Of a DNA stretch of 64,000 nucleotides, positions 21,701 to 33,920 are shown in pieces; position 1 is the stretch's first letter; the number at the start of each line of letters is the position of its first letter. A program made the position numbers and the translations under genes. A model generated the notes under the pieces. That model made no database searches. It saw only the letters and a list, made by a program, of their open reading frames with translations, and was not told the DNA's origin. The DNA is from Strix aluco (Eukaryota; Chordata; Aves; Strigiformes; Strigidae): positions 48,056,828 through 48,120,827 of the forward strand of contig NC_133970.1 in the NCBI RefSeq assembly GCF_031877795.1, read 5' to 3'.

Positions 21701-24700
21701 CTTCCTCGTTCTTTTAGTTGTGTTAATCTGTGTTTTGCTTGAAAACACTTGGTAAATGGGAAGAATTTGGGTGTGAGTGGCCATTTCATTAGATTTTTGT
21801 CTATTATATGGCCATAAACATAGTAATACAAGTACTTGCTTAAATCATAGAAAAAGTGATGTCTGTCTTTTAAAAAGTTATTAACTTCCAGTGCTATGAA
21901 ACACTCTTACCTCTTGACAAGAGGTTCTCACTGAAATAAAGGACCTGCATTCCCTCCACTTGCTATTTTGTTATTTTTACATTTTTCTGGTTGCTGGTAG
22001 GATAATTCTTTTTTTCTTTTCACTGTGTTTGCATTTGGGAAGTGCAGTTGTTCTTCTTTGTATGCATATGTATTTGACACAGATTCAGGCATGTTTTACA
22101 AGCTGTGCCCTTGTACCCTAAGCAAAATTCATACTTGGGTGAGGACCACTGAGGAGAAAATGCCTAGCATGCTGGTCCACTTTAATTCCTTCTTTAGATT
22201 TTTATTTGTATAATGCTGACAGTCTGTTAAGTGCTTTGCAGACAACTATGAAGATAAGGTCCTTGCCCCAGAGAGCTTATACTTTAAGCTTTGATGTAAA
22301 CATAGCTTTTGTACTGGAATAACTGTCAGCAGTTTGGCTCTTTTATTGATGCATTTATTTTGGTAGAATCCTAAAATGGGTACCTTTGTATTGAGAAATT
22401 GTCTTGAATGGTGCAGGCTGCTCTGCTGTGTGAAAAAGCTGCTGGTGGAAGCTTTTAAGAGTAAGCAGAGTTTAAACTTGCAGCAAAGATTAAGTGGAAT
22501 TAAATCTGTAAAATGATATAGGGAAATTGTGTAGATATTTAATTTTGTTAGTACTTCACAAGCTAATGTGTTTTTTAAGCTCTTTTTTCCCCTCCGTTCT
22601 AGTGAGATTCTCCTGTTTAAAATGTATGGATAAAACAGTTTGACAGTAATAGTTCATCAATAACTTCTGGGGAAGTTGCTCTTAGTTCTTTATTTTTTAG
22701 TATTAGGAGTAAATTATGTCCTGCAAGAAGAACTATTTGCAGACCTTATTAGAAACAAACTTGAATGAGACTTAGTATGCTTTTTATTTTGTTTTTTGTT
22801 ACTGTGTGGTTTTGAGTAGTAGTATTACACAGTGACTGATGATAATACCCAATGCAGTGCTATCAACTCTTCCACAATCATAGTCTTTCATATTTTGGGT
22901 AAACATAGTCTGGGAAACAGCTGAAATTATATAGAATTGTTTTTCTGCTTTATATACTCAGGATATTTTAAAACTGCCACCTTTTTTTCAACTGCTTTTT
23001 CTTCAGATCCTTGTGAAGACTCTGAACCGCAAATGCATTCCTGGTGATTTTGTTACATAATGTATGCTGAACTGGGTGGTGATGTTAGTGCACTAACACT
23101 TCAGCTTTTGGCCTTTGAACCTTGCAGAGGACAAGAGATTAGTGTTTATCCAGCTTTCTGCTAAATGGTACTGCAAGTGTAGGATTTCAAGCAGAAGGAA
23201 CCTGGTTGTAGTTTACCTTCAAATATGAAGTTATTATGTGTTACAAAATAGTTAGCTTTTTTTAATTTACATCTTAGTACAGTGCAAGAAGGAAAAAAAT
23301 TTTTGGATAAAAGTGATGATCAAGGTATTCTAACCTCTCTCATTAACTTTGGCTCTTTCCAACGCATTTCCTAAAAGATGTTTTGATTTTTGTGACAATA
23401 TTTGATTCACAGAAGTGATGTAAACCCTGTTGCTTGTGAACCATATCTATATACAGAAAGGGGAGTATATGATAAGGAGCAGTGGCTGGGATTTTTAGAA
23501 CACCAGTGTCCCACCAAGCTTGCTGAAATTCTAGATCCTTATGTGAAACAAAGGTAGTGTGCACTTCAGTTGATTCATCCTTACATAAGGAATTTGAGCC
23601 CTAAGTAGTAATGAAGGTGGGTTTTTCTTAGATGTTTTTGTTTTCACTAAGTCACTGTAAAGCTAGTTTTCAGGACTGTGTCTGTACTAGAGAATGTGTT
23701 AGCTTTTTATGGTTAAAGAATTGACTGTTAGTTTGATTTCATAGAATTCTCGTACCCTGGTGTGTCATAAGACTTTTGGAGGTGTTCAAATTTGACAGAG
23801 GACTTAGTCCCATCCTCAGTGTTCTGCAGGAAGCCTTAGTTCTCATACTTTTGGGGTTGTTTGGGTTTTTTTTAAAGATGAGTCAAGAAGGTAAATAAAA
23901 AAAAAATAATATTTTATTCTTCCTCATTGTCCACTGTTAGAATACTCATCATACAGTTCTGTATTGGATGGTGGGGACAGCGAGACTAAAACTGGAGATT
24001 TTACTTGCTCTGCAGTAGCACAGTTGAGAGAGAAGAGGCTTCAACTGAATTGTTCAGAACTTTTTAATGTCTGTTGAACCAGTGGGAGAGAAGACCTTTA
24101 AAAGTTCAACTCCCTTTCCTTTAATTTGAGGTGTGAGTCTTTGACAATAAATTTTAGAGAACTGAAGAACTTGAGAGGATTACCATATCCAAACTTAACC
24201 TTGTTTGTAAATTATCATATGTCCATAAGCCCTCTTCTACACTGAAGTGCAGTGGGGGGGCAGCACACACATTTTCCTTTCAGAGTGTTAAAAGGTTGGT
24301 TGTAAAGATTGAAGCTTATTCTTTTGTTGTGGCTGTGCATTTACATGGAGAGAAAATAAGGGAAATAAATAATCTTTAGTTCAAGTAGTTGTCATGCTTT
24401 TGCAGCAATTTGTGATCAGTAGAAATGTTTTCATTTTCAAAAACTGTAAAGCTTGTGTTAGTGTTTGAATATTCTTTTCTCTTTTATTATCATACAAATT
24501 TTGGATAGCAAAATAACAACTTGAAATTAGCTTGTTTTGCTTTGTTCAAACTAAATGAATGTCAGAGTAAGGAAAATCTCTAATAAGCTGTGTTTTTGAA
24601 GGGGGATAAAAATGAAAATATATAGGGTTTAAACAACAGTATTAAAAGCTTATGCTTACCAACTTCAAATTAGCACTACTCTTAACTAGAGATAACAGAG

Positions 24701-25955
24701 AAGGATATTTTATCACAAAAAAAAAATTCAGTTTAAAAGAAAATGTGTTTGTGTGTTTCTGGCAGAAGGAAAAAAACTTTTGATGAAGTAGTTTATTTTA
24801 ATGGCCTGCTTGGTTGAGAAAAATCCTGAACATTTCTGTTTGTGAAGGAGAGACTATGTAGTCTAATGGTTAGGATTTGAGCATATAGTTTCTTTGCCTA
24901 ATTTGGAGCAAAACTTTGTAGTTTTGTGGCTGATGCTAAATAGGCGAAGTAAACATTTGAAGCTGGCCCAAGGTGGGAGAACTGAAGGGTCAATTTATTC
25001 TGTAGCTCTGTTACTCTAGAGTTGCTCTGTTTTAGTGAGAACTTTGCCTACTGATGATGCTTCTTCAGGAAAAAAAAAAATTGACCTTGGCAAATAGTTT
25101 TCTCTTTTTGTTATGAAATGCAGTACAGTTGGTATTTGGCATATCAATTCATTTTTAGTTTTAATTCCCTCATAGAAAATTGTGTGCCTCACTTCCTTTC
25201 TTGTAGATGGCTGTTCTTTTCTAAGATGTCATATAGACTTGTTTATTGGGCCCCTCTGAAATTCATATATGCTTGGTTTGTCTTCCTGACTTAATAAGGA
25301 TGTGATACACTTGCTGTAGCTCATTACCAAGGAAGCAAAGCAGCAGCAGTAGCAACAGACTTGAGACAGAGTAGTATATAACCTTTTATTTTTTCACTGT
25401 CATAACAACACTATATTATATTTTAGTTCTGATGGCTTACAACCTTCTTTTACCCCATTTATAAATCTTATAAATCGTTATGATGACAGGGTGAGGGTGG
25501 GTTATCAAACAAGTGTGTAGCTGAGGGGTAGACTTAAGGTTCCACATGCAGTTTGTGGTGTGCTGTACTTACGCTAATAATAATCTGTGAGGCATTAGGT
25601 AAAGGATCATAGGTTATGTGCCACTTAGATATGCATACATGTTAATTTTTATTTTCTGAAAATTATGTACCTCTATGCAAATCAATAGACTGAAGTTCTA
25701 AACTGGTCTTCAGGGAGCATCAAGAAATTTGCATTCGTATCTCCTTTCTAACTTTGGGAATTCATGTCTTGAAGCTTTTTTTTTTTTCCTGTTAGTAACT
25801 TTACTAGTCCACTCACAAGCTTCAAGTATTCCCAACTATTTGAGTTTATATTGCCTTTTATTCTTATTCTAACAATCTCTGAAATACCTAGTGTTGCAGA
25901 AACTGCTTTCTGTAAAATATCCACAGAGTGAGAAGTATAGAATGAAACAAATAAA
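18771..25955 (+). other. GPBP1 intron 1, repeat-poor part
   Basis: About 7.2 kb of AT-rich sequence with no long frame and no ERV or CR1 match that I can see; only short A/T runs. It is the longest stretch of the window without recognisable mobile DNA. Confidence 0.55.
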
Positions 25956-25959
25956 TTGC

Positions 25960-26560
25960 CTCAACAGTAAAGTTTTTTACTGTTAAGCAGGTATTCTTTA
26001 TTAGCAGCGCTGGGGTCGCCCTGGGGCTTCTCCGCCATAAGGGCTCCCAAGAACTAGCAAGGGACATCAGTTTCCATACACACAAATCATACATATTCAT
26101 TAGATTTCCTGGAAAGGGGTGTCTTATGATAATGAGTTCCCGGAATTCATTTACATAGTCTGAGCATGTGTAGTGAAAATAGAGTGAGGGTCTTCGGTGG
26201 TAGAGAGTAGTAGTAAGCAGTCTTCTTCACGGTGTTCGCTAGCTGACCCTCTTTCCAGAGCGTGTGCTGTGGAGTCCAGGTGCCTCCTTCCTAAATCAGC
26301 AGAATCATCCTCCTACAATAGGGTCTCTGTGTCTTTGTCTTCAAGCTCCCCCTTATCTTACTTTTCCCATTCTAGGGGTTGCCCAAGTGCCCACTGAAGG
26401 CCTTGAGTCTGCTCCCAGGGATTTCCGTCAGGAGCCTGACCAGTGTTTCAATTGTACCTAAACAAAGGGACCTCAGGAAACAGTTGAGGCTCAGGAGTCC
26501 TTGAGAAACAAATGAAGCAAAGCATGAGCAAAGCTTCCATACATCGCATCACGGTTTAGT
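25960..26560 (-). mobile_element. Solo LTR, minus orientation
   Basis: The plus strand has GTATTCTTTATTAGCAGCGCTGG, that is AATAAAG on the minus strand followed by a short U5, like the LTRs at 28463 and 36837. The motif CATTTACATAGTCTGAG recurs at 28.67 kb. Ends are approximate and no duplication was identified. Confidence 0.65.
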
Positions 26561-27149
26561 CTTAATAACTGTCAGAAATTCATTTGTTTGAGCCCTTTCA
26601 TTCCCTTTCAAGAAACTGAAAATGCAGAACTATTCCTTGTCTCTAGTTTCTGGTGAAATGGGTTCAGCTGACAGGGATTTTTTTTCTAATTTTTAGCATT
26701 ATCTTAAAATTTGTTAGACAATTAGCATAGGTAGTTCAAATAGTGTTATCAAATGTATCTCTCCAACAGTAATGAAATCTGTCTTCAATATTGAAGACAG
26801 CTTTTTGGACTAGGGAAATATTTTTATTTTGTATACTGAAGAGACCTTCCTGAAGTTGGATCTGTTCAATACCAATGGAACTGTCTTTCCCTTGCCAGCT
26901 AAATACTGGTTAGACAGGTTAAACAATATACCCTTAAAATTGGGTGGGGACGGTCTCTGATCTTGTCATCTTAAAGTTCTGCTGTGCTTTTTTTCTCTAC
27001 CCTCAGTGGATGAGGATCAGGTTAGGGAACACTTAAATAAGATATACATAAGTCCATGGGGCCTTGACAGGATGCACCTGTGAATGCAGATGGAGCTGGC
27101 TGATGTCATTGCAAGGCCATTCTGTCACTGAAATCAGGAATAAAATTCC

Positions 27150-28245
27150 TTAACACTGGGTTTTGCATTAATGAGCAGGCATTACTTTATTCGGCTGGGG
27201 AATGAGGGAATTGTTCCACCTAACATGTCCACTGTATGTTGCCTCAGCCAAAGCTTATAACACTGTTACATACATATGCATTAAATTTCCTGGAACTAAT
27301 TATCATATCTACATAGTCAATAGGCATGCAGGTCTCTGAGGGGATTCCATAGGGTCTTTGGCAGTTGTTAGCGGTCTTTTAGAAGAGGAACTTCTCTTGA
27401 TCTTTGTTTGAACCTTTGAATTCTTCTTCCTTATATGATATGGCTTTGGTTGTTCTGTTTGTTACAGTCTTTGATTACTCATCTAGTTCCGATTAGTTTT
27501 CTTAAGTACCTTCCAAGATATGGTTGTTTTGCTGAAATGGTGCAAACTGTCCTTGCTGATTAAATTAGTAACTAACTTACAACAATTCTTGATTATCTTT
27601 GAGAGGTCATGGTGATTGGGAGAGGTTCTTGAGTACTGGTGTTGTCCCTCAAAGAGGGTTTGTTACCAGTGTGCAAAAGCCAGCCTTACACACAGAGCAG
27701 AGATATCAGTCTGTTCCGTAGTTGCACAAAGATGGGTGCTAGGTAGTAATTCCACAAAGCTGGCACACCACACAAAGGAACTACAGCCTATTTATCTTGT
27801 TACATGATTAGTAAAAATCTATCTAAGTTTGCACTCATTGGTCCATAATTACCATTCTATCTGCTGTTGGTTACTTCTATTTAAATTAGCCTCACTTGCT
27901 GTGTAAATTAGCACACGTGCTCCTTACAGGTGGGGGAGGGGCAAGTTTTTTTTGGTCTTGAATTGAGTCAGTGGTTGTGATCTCCCCCTGCCCCCTTTAT
28001 TTCTTCCCCCAGTTTCCACAGATTTTTGCTGACTTTATGCTTCTTGGGCAATCATACAGCTTCTGGCACTTTCTGGGGCAGGATGCTCGCCTCTTATTGA
28101 TCTTTTTTCTCCTTTGCAATGGTGAAGTCGTTAGCAAGGCCTGGATCATATCAGGCTTACACAATAGAGCCACAAAGTATTGGGCTTGCACAATGGAGCC
28201 AGTGATTAGTGGTCCTTGTGCTTGATGAGAAACATTTGTATGGAC
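27150..28245 (-). mobile_element. Two LTR-like segments inserted in CR1
   Basis: 27160-27600 resembles the 25.96-kb and 36.8-kb LTRs (GGCATTACTTTATTCGGCTGG). 27600-28245 resembles the LTR at 52887-53486, with CCACAAAGCTGGCACACC and near the end GATGAGAAACATTTGTATGG. The junctions are blurred; the second may have landed next to or inside the first. Confidence 0.6.
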
Positions 28246-28462
28246 TATAAGGCTACACTAAAGAGAGCAAATGTCAATCCTGTCATCAAGAAGGGTAAGA
28301 AGGAGAATCCAGGGAATTACAGGTTGGTCAGCCTCACTTCAGTCCATGGGAAGGTGGTTGAGCAACTAATTCTGGAAACCACCTTCTTGTCCTTCATGTG
28401 TTTGGAAATGAGCAGGAGCAGTCAGCATGGCTTTATGAAGGGGAAATCATGCTTAGCCTGAA

Positions 28463-29205
28463 ACAAAGAGGTTCTCAGCAGTCAGAATTGAGTATAACTG
28501 TTCAGCAGGGATTCTTTATTGGCAGCGCTGGGCAGCACTGGGGATCGCTCCACCACAAGTGCCGCACTTACTAACAAAATGCTCTGACTAATATACACCA
28601 AAAGCATACATAGGCATCAGATTCCCTGGAAAAGGCAGTCTGATGCTAATGGGTTCTCAGAATTCATTTACATAGTCTGAGTGTGCTTAGTAAAAATAGA
28701 GTGAGGGTCTTCTCCCCCCTCCTGGAGGTCCACATAGCCTTTCTCACACTGTCCGCTAGTTGAACTTTGGGCTTCCCGTGTCACATATGGTCATGAAGTT
28801 AGCTCATCCGTCCTTCGGCTCCTGTTTGCTTCAAGGTGGTTAGTTTAAACCGGCTTCCAGTCACTTATCTCGCCACTGGCACCTTCTCAGGCACTTGTCT
28901 TGCATTTTTAGGTCCCTGCTATCAGGGATGTACTCAGGGAGTTTACTGGGCTGTCCAAGGCCTGTTTTATCCCCACTAGGCAAGGAGTTACAGGTTTCAA
29001 AACATTTTACAAGTGGGTAAGACTACAGAGGGTAGTGAGGGAAAGAGTATAAATGAAATTATATATATTGCAGTAAAATATGGGAAAAATAAAAGTTAGT
29101 AAAACACAAGTGATGGTTAACGTTAAAACTAAATGTCCTACTTTACTGGTTTCTATACATTAACAAGGTCAGGAGGTCTTGTAATTTCAAGTATACTTGC
29201 AGTAC
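28463..29205 (-). mobile_element. Solo LTR inserted in CR1, minus orientation
   Basis: The insert splits CR1 between GKSCL and VALYNEVT. It starts with AATAAAGAATCC on the minus strand (near 28510) and shares CATTTACATAGTCTGAG with 25.96 kb. About 740 bp. Target-site copies were not identified. Confidence 0.65.
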
Positions 29206-29271
29206 ACTTCCCTTCAAGCCAAGCTAGTAGCCCTCTACAATGAGGTGACTATCTTGGTAGATGAAGATGTT

Positions 29272-29387
29272 GTCTGAAAAGCGGATTTGTGCCTGGCATG
29301 CGATAACCCAATCTTAACACACTCAGGAGAGATATTGTATTTATTCAGGCCTGGGTGCTCAGTGGACTTTTCCAAAAATCAAGCACC
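29272..29387 (-). mobile_element. Inverted R-U5 piece of family A LTR
   Basis: This is the terminal part of the family A LTR (compare 13454-13577 and 33810-33920) in the opposite orientation to the ERV it borders: it reads CGGATTTGTGCC...AATATCTC in reverse complement, with TTTATT in place of AATAAA. It sits where the 3' end of the plus-oriented 5' LTR should be. Confidence 0.8.
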
Positions 29388-29403
29388 CAGGACAACAGTT
29401 TTA

Positions 29404-29421
29404 TGGCAACCCAGATGGGAC
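29404..29421 (+). other. Primer-binding site, tRNA-Arg(CCU), one mismatch
   Basis: TGGCAACCCAGATGGGAC differs at one base from the site at 3367-3384. It is preceded by AACAGTTTTA, matching the layout of the minus-strand relative (6-nt spacer GTTTTC at 52881-52886). Confidence 0.8.
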
Positions 29422-29713
29422 AGCTGTAACACCTTGCCCAGATCAACTTGCTGACTCTTGGTGGGGAGACCCTGCTCTCTGGACTCCAGCGTGTACTGAC
29501 CTTTTGATCGGGAACTCCATGAGTACTCTCCCTGACCAGAGTGGGTAAGCAACAAAGCAGTGCAATGCTTGATAAAAGAGATATTGTTTGGTATAAGGTT
29601 GTGCATGCACTTAAGGGGGAATTGTTGGTAAAATAGGAAAATTCATATATGTTTGTCAGTGACAACTGGAGTATATGAAGTCATGGATCAAAATGTTCTT
29701 TTTGGGTAAAAAT

Positions 29714-30225
29714 ATGGGAGCTCAGCCATCTAAAATGAGTCCGTGTTCTCCTCTTGGGTGTATTATAAAATATTGGGGGAAATTTGGAGGAGATCTGTTA
29801 ACAGGGGAATGGCTAATTGAATATTGCGCTAAATGGTGGCCACTGTATAAGTTGGAAGATGGGGAAAAATGGTCTGAGAAGGAGTCATTGAAATATAATA
29901 CTATCTTGCAATTAATGTTGTTTTGTCAACGACAAGACAAATGTGATGAGGTATCTTATGTTGATTTATTCTTTACTTTGAGAAATGATCATGAAACTTG
30001 AAAGAAATGTAAACTTTTGGATTCTGATTTGAATGTGATGATGATGATGGAAAATAAAGATACGGAGTCCTGTTGTTGTTCTGAATGTAGCATTGGGAAA
30101 AGGTGTTTAAAATTGAGTGATGAAGAGGAGGATGTACAAACATTGGTGGCTTCAGATAGTGGGGAAAATAATGCTGGAGGAGGTGATAGTTTCAGCCCTA
30201 TAGCAGGGAGAACTCTAACACAGTG
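29714..30225 (+). pseudogene. Gag matrix and following domain (class I ERV)
   Basis: It starts MGAQPSK, with Gly2 as a possible myristoylation site, then a matrix-like domain with CIIKYWGKFGGD and KWWPLYKLEDGEKW and a LFFTLRND stretch. An in-frame TGA at 29999-30001 breaks it. The same frame continues to 30225 through an acidic stretch with a cysteine cluster, ESCCCSECSIGKRC, also present in the sister copy (CCSACSIGKRC). Matrix targets Gag to membranes in the intact family. Confidence 0.8.
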
Positions 30226-30770
30226 AAACCCTACACTATTAGCTTCTCTTTGACAGGCTGTGGGTCCAGGGGGAAATCTGGTATTTGTTAAAGTACTACT
30301 TCTGATTTAATGAACTGGAAGGAGTCAGCTGGTTCATATAGAGAAACCCCAGACAAAATGTTCTTTTAGAATGATTATTGAAAATCATAATCCAGATTGG
30401 CAGGACATGCAAGTTTTATTAAATAGCTTGTTAACCCCAGAAGAAAAGAGAGAGAGAAAAAGGTAATAGAGAAAGAGAAATTAAAAGGCAGAAAACAGCT
30501 GCAATTTTGGCAGCCACCCTTGCTAATGCCCAAATTTTAACTCAAGGTAAAGGATTTTTCAGAGGGTGAGAAAAAAGAGGTAGGGGAGTAGGATGTGGAA
30601 ACATGATCAGACAGTCAGGACCATTAGGAATTAATCAACGTGCCTTTTGCAGGGAGCAAGGGCACTGGAAAAGTGAGTGTCTGAAAAACAAAAGAGCCAG
30701 TCAGCCCTGGGAAATACCTTCTGAAGCTGATTTGCTGATGATGGGAACTGAATCTGAGTGATGGGGACAG
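30226..30770 (+). pseudogene. Gag capsid remnant and nucleocapsid (class I ERV)
   Basis: Capsid is badly shortened: only a piece around NPDWQDMQVLLNSL and basic KERERK repeats remain. The nucleocapsid zinc knuckle near 30640-30690 reads RAFCREQGHWKSEC; the first Cys of the CCHC motif is replaced by Arg. Several stops occur. Confidence 0.7.
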
Positions 30771-30799
30771 GAGGCAGGGAAGGAGGATTCCCCAGCTGA

Positions 30800-31436
30800 G
30801 CCCCTGGTTCCAATAAAGCTGGGGAATAAAACTTTTGATTTTTCTAGTAGATACAGGAGCAAAATATTCAGTCATAAATACTTGTAAGGGGCCACCAAGT
30901 AAATTTAATATGTCTGTTGTTGGGGTTATGGGAAAGACAGAGGTCAGACCATTTTTTTAAAACCCTTGAAATGTGAATTTGGAGGAAAACCAGTAATACA
31001 TGAATTTTTATATGTACTGGAGTGCCCAATGCCCCTCTTGGGGTGGGATTTATTAAGTAAGCTAGGAGCACAAAACAATTAAAAAAAAAAAAGGAAGGAA
31101 GATTCAAGTTCATGTTCCCAAAACTAATGCATGGCAGGCACAAATGTATTTGTTACAGACAAGAGTCGGAAAATAAATAAGAGGAACTTGGATATGTTCC
31201 CAAGGAAATTAAGAATGCAGTCACTCCCTTTGTATAGGCATCTGAGAAACCTGGAAGGGTGAAGAATGTGCAACTGGTAAAAGTTGCATTAAAACTAGGA
31301 GTTCAGTTGGTAAGAAAGAAACAATATCCTATTAGTATGGAGGCCAGGAAAGGCTTAGAGCCAATAGTGAATAATTTTCTTAAATATGGACTTTTATGAG
31401 AGTGTCAATCTGAATACAGTACTCTAACTGTGATTG
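30800..31436 (+). pseudogene. Protease and N-terminal RT (class I ERV)
   Basis: A protease with an intact VDTGAKYSV active-site strand at about 30842-30870 and the C-terminal PMPLLGWDLLSKLGAQ flap/helix at about 31027-31070, separated by a frame change near 30955-30960 (T-run). The polyprotein linker and the first RT residues (ARKGLEP) follow, with stops at 31222 and 31398. The RT palm is then missing. Confidence 0.75.
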
Positions 31437-31940
31437 TTTACAAGTCATTGAACAGGTGTATGCCAGCAGACCAGACCTGAGAGATGCTCCCCTCCAAACT
31501 CCAGATGAAGAACTATATACTGACGGAAGCAGTTTTGTTGTGAAGGGGATAAGAAAAGCTGGCTATGCTGTGGTGACACTAACTGAGGATCAAGAAATTA
31601 AAGCAAATACCAAATACCTCTGCACAAAAGGCTGAAATAATTGCCTTATCTGCTAGTGGTACACCTATAAAGTATGGAGCAGAGATTTTAAACTTGCTGG
31701 AAGCAGTACAGAAGCCGAAGGAAGTTGCTGTGATACATTGTAAAGCATATCAGAAAGGAAATTCAGATGTAATCCAAGGAAATTGGAGGGCAGAGGAAGC
31801 TGTAAAACAAGTGGCACTTAGTACTATTTGTGCTCTAATTCCATCAAGGAAAATGCAAGTAGAACCCCCGAAGTATAGAGAAAAGGAAGATAAATTGGCT
31901 GATTTACTAAAATGCAAAAAGCACAATGAAGGGTGGTAGA
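31437..31940 (+). pseudogene. RNase H (class I ERV)
   Basis: The sequence jumps from the RT fingers to QVYASRPDLR... and ELYTDGSSFVVKGIRKAGYA, the first RNase H strand with its catalytic Asp in TDGSS. A frameshift near 31625 is followed by a frame (31694-31939) that includes IHCKAYQKGNSDVIQGN, matching the end of RNase H. Confidence 0.75.
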
Positions 31941-31989
31941 TTACCCCACACGGACAATGTGTAGTGACTCCTGAATTCATGAAAAACCC

Positions 31990-32925
31990 ATGAAGAAACC
32001 CCTATGGGAGCAGAAGCAATGGTTGAATCAGTAAGACGTTATGCAATAGGGGTCAAAATGTTGCTCATTGCCAAAAGTGTGAGTAACCAATGTGAAATTT
32101 GTCTTAAGAACAATCCAAAGATATAAGCCTGACCCCTTCCAGGAGAGGTAAGAAAAGACATAACTCCTGGTGAGTATTGGCAAATAAATTTTTCAAAATT
32201 GCCAAGGTGTAACCAATACCGATATTTATTGGTATTGGTGGATACCTTTTCTGGTTGGCCTGAAGCTTTCCTGTGTCGAACCAATAAGGCAAAAGAGGTA
32301 AAAAAGCACCTACTAAAAGAAATTATTCCAAGGTTTGGGGTTCCTCTAGGAATGTCCTCTGATAGAGGTCCACATTTCATAGGTGAGGTTGTCAGGAATA
32401 TGAGCAAAACACTAGGGATTAGGTGGAATTTACACACCCCCTGGAGGCTACATTCCAGTGGGTAGGTAGAAAGAATGAATCAAACACTAAAATGACACAT
32501 TTCTAAATTATGTCAAGAAGCCCAATTAAAATGGGTGGAAGCTTTGCCACTTGCTCTATTGAGGATTAGAGTGAGTGACTCCTAGAACTAGAGGATAAGC
32601 CCTTTTGAAATTCTATATGGCAAACCTTATAATGTCAATCTGACAGGTAGGCCTGAACAAATGCATACAGCAGGGGAAAAGGTGTTAACTGATTAAGAGC
32701 ACCTGTACCCTTTGATTCTCCAGTGCACTCTTTCTGTCCCGGAGATCAGGTCTACCTACAGATGTAGAAGGATGATCCTCTTGAAGAAAAGTGGAAAGGA
32801 CCCTATCAAGTGTTGCTAACTGTGAACACTGCTGTGAAACTTGGAGGAGTGGAACCCTGGGTCCATTACACTAGGATGAAGAAAACACCTTCTGGACTGT
32901 GGACATTGGTACCTAAGGGACTTTT
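31990..32925 (+). pseudogene. Integrase (class I ERV)
   Basis: Zinc-domain remnants (CEICLKNNPK) precede a core (32199-32465) with YRYLLVLVDTFSGWPEAF, the second catalytic Asp in SSDRGPHF and the Glu in VERMNQTLK, which follows an in-frame TAG. The first catalytic position reads QINFSK: Asn where Asp is expected. A C-terminal GPY/F-like module (KWKGPYQVLL, VHYTRMKK) is at 32790-32890. Several stops. Confidence 0.82.
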
Positions 32926-33065
32926 GAAATTAACTTTAAGAATCATTTGTTCATCTAGATTGTATATAAGGAATACTTATGTTTTGTATCCTTATAATTG
33001 CAGGGAGGAATAATTGTATTAACCTATTTGTACAAAGAATTTAACCTGTGCTAAGATTGTTTAAA

Positions 33066-33300
33066 ATGGAGATCAAAGTCTTATTAAGTTTATTAGTGAT
33101 TTCATTAGATGGTATTAAGCCTCAATTCTTAATGCCAAAATGGGATAGAGATTGAAATATTTGGGAACTCTTAGCCAGAGAAGTAACCAATACATCTTCC
33201 TTCTGTATATCTCTATATAATAATAATGATTAAAACTCAATAGGAGGAATGTATAGTTCCTGTCTTCTAGGGATACCAACTCCTTTAGAGCTGTTAAAAA
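33066..33300 (+). pseudogene. Env N-terminal stub
   Basis: A start codon at 33066 opens a hydrophobic signal-peptide-like stretch (VLLSLLVISLDG) and about 80 residues with two stops, resembling the beginning of a class I Env surface subunit. The rest of env is absent; the 3' LTR begins 90 bp further on. Confidence 0.55.
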
Positions 33301-33375
33301 AACTATACTATGTTCCAAAATTTTGATGCTAAGTTGACTTAACATATATAGACTAGGTAAATCGACCAAAATCAA

Positions 33376-33920
33376 AGAAAAAAGGAATGTTGAGAGTGAA
33401 GGTGTGAGGAGCACTCCCTGCAATGCATTGTGTCAAGTTTATAAATTGCTCTTTGAAATGTGAGAATTCCTGGACCATAAAGACAATGTCTGGGATTGTG
33501 TTGAGGATGAATTATTTGACAGTCTGACAAAGTGATTAATCGATCAGTTAACTTGGCAATGAAACCAACTTTTGGGTGTCCTGTAGTGAACTACCTTCAT
33601 TATAATACTAAAACCACACCCACAGGTCATAGAGACCCCTGCCCAGGTTAAGACCCTTCCCCTGAGCATGCAGAGTAGTAGAAGCATTAGGTAAGCCGTA
33701 TTATAATTGTATGATAATCACGAACCAATCAGTATCTAATAGGGGTGTTTGGAAAAGTACTAACCTCTGAGTTTTGTGTATAGAAGCAGCATGAAAACCT
33801 GCTGTTGGGGTGCTTGATTTGTGGAAAATCAAGGCACCCAGGCCTGAATAAATACAATATCTCTCCTGAGCGTGTTAGGATTTGGTTAATGCATACTGGG
33901 CACAAATCCTCTTTTTGGAA
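33376..33920 (+). mobile_element. Polypurine tract and 3' LTR, family A
   Basis: A purine run (AAAGAAAAAAGGAA) ends at 33387, followed by TGTTGAGAGTGAAGG. The LTR has a TATA-like TGTATAGAAGCAGC near 33777 and AATAAA near 33848. It closely matches 12630-13577 outside the nested insert. The right end merges with CR1 sequence at about 33920. Confidence 0.82.

Larger units (their letters stand above)
29388..33920 (+). mobile_element. Class I (gammaretrovirus-like) ERV, plus strand
   Basis: Order: primer site (29404), gag from 29714, protease, RT start, RNase H, integrase, env stub, polypurine tract (33376-33387), 3' LTR (33388-33920). The 5' LTR is reduced to an inverted fragment. The RT palm is deleted at about 31437 and most of env is deleted after about 33300. 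The gag and pol are the same family as the minus-strand copy at 48.6-53.5 kb. It interrupts a CR1. Confidence 0.88.
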
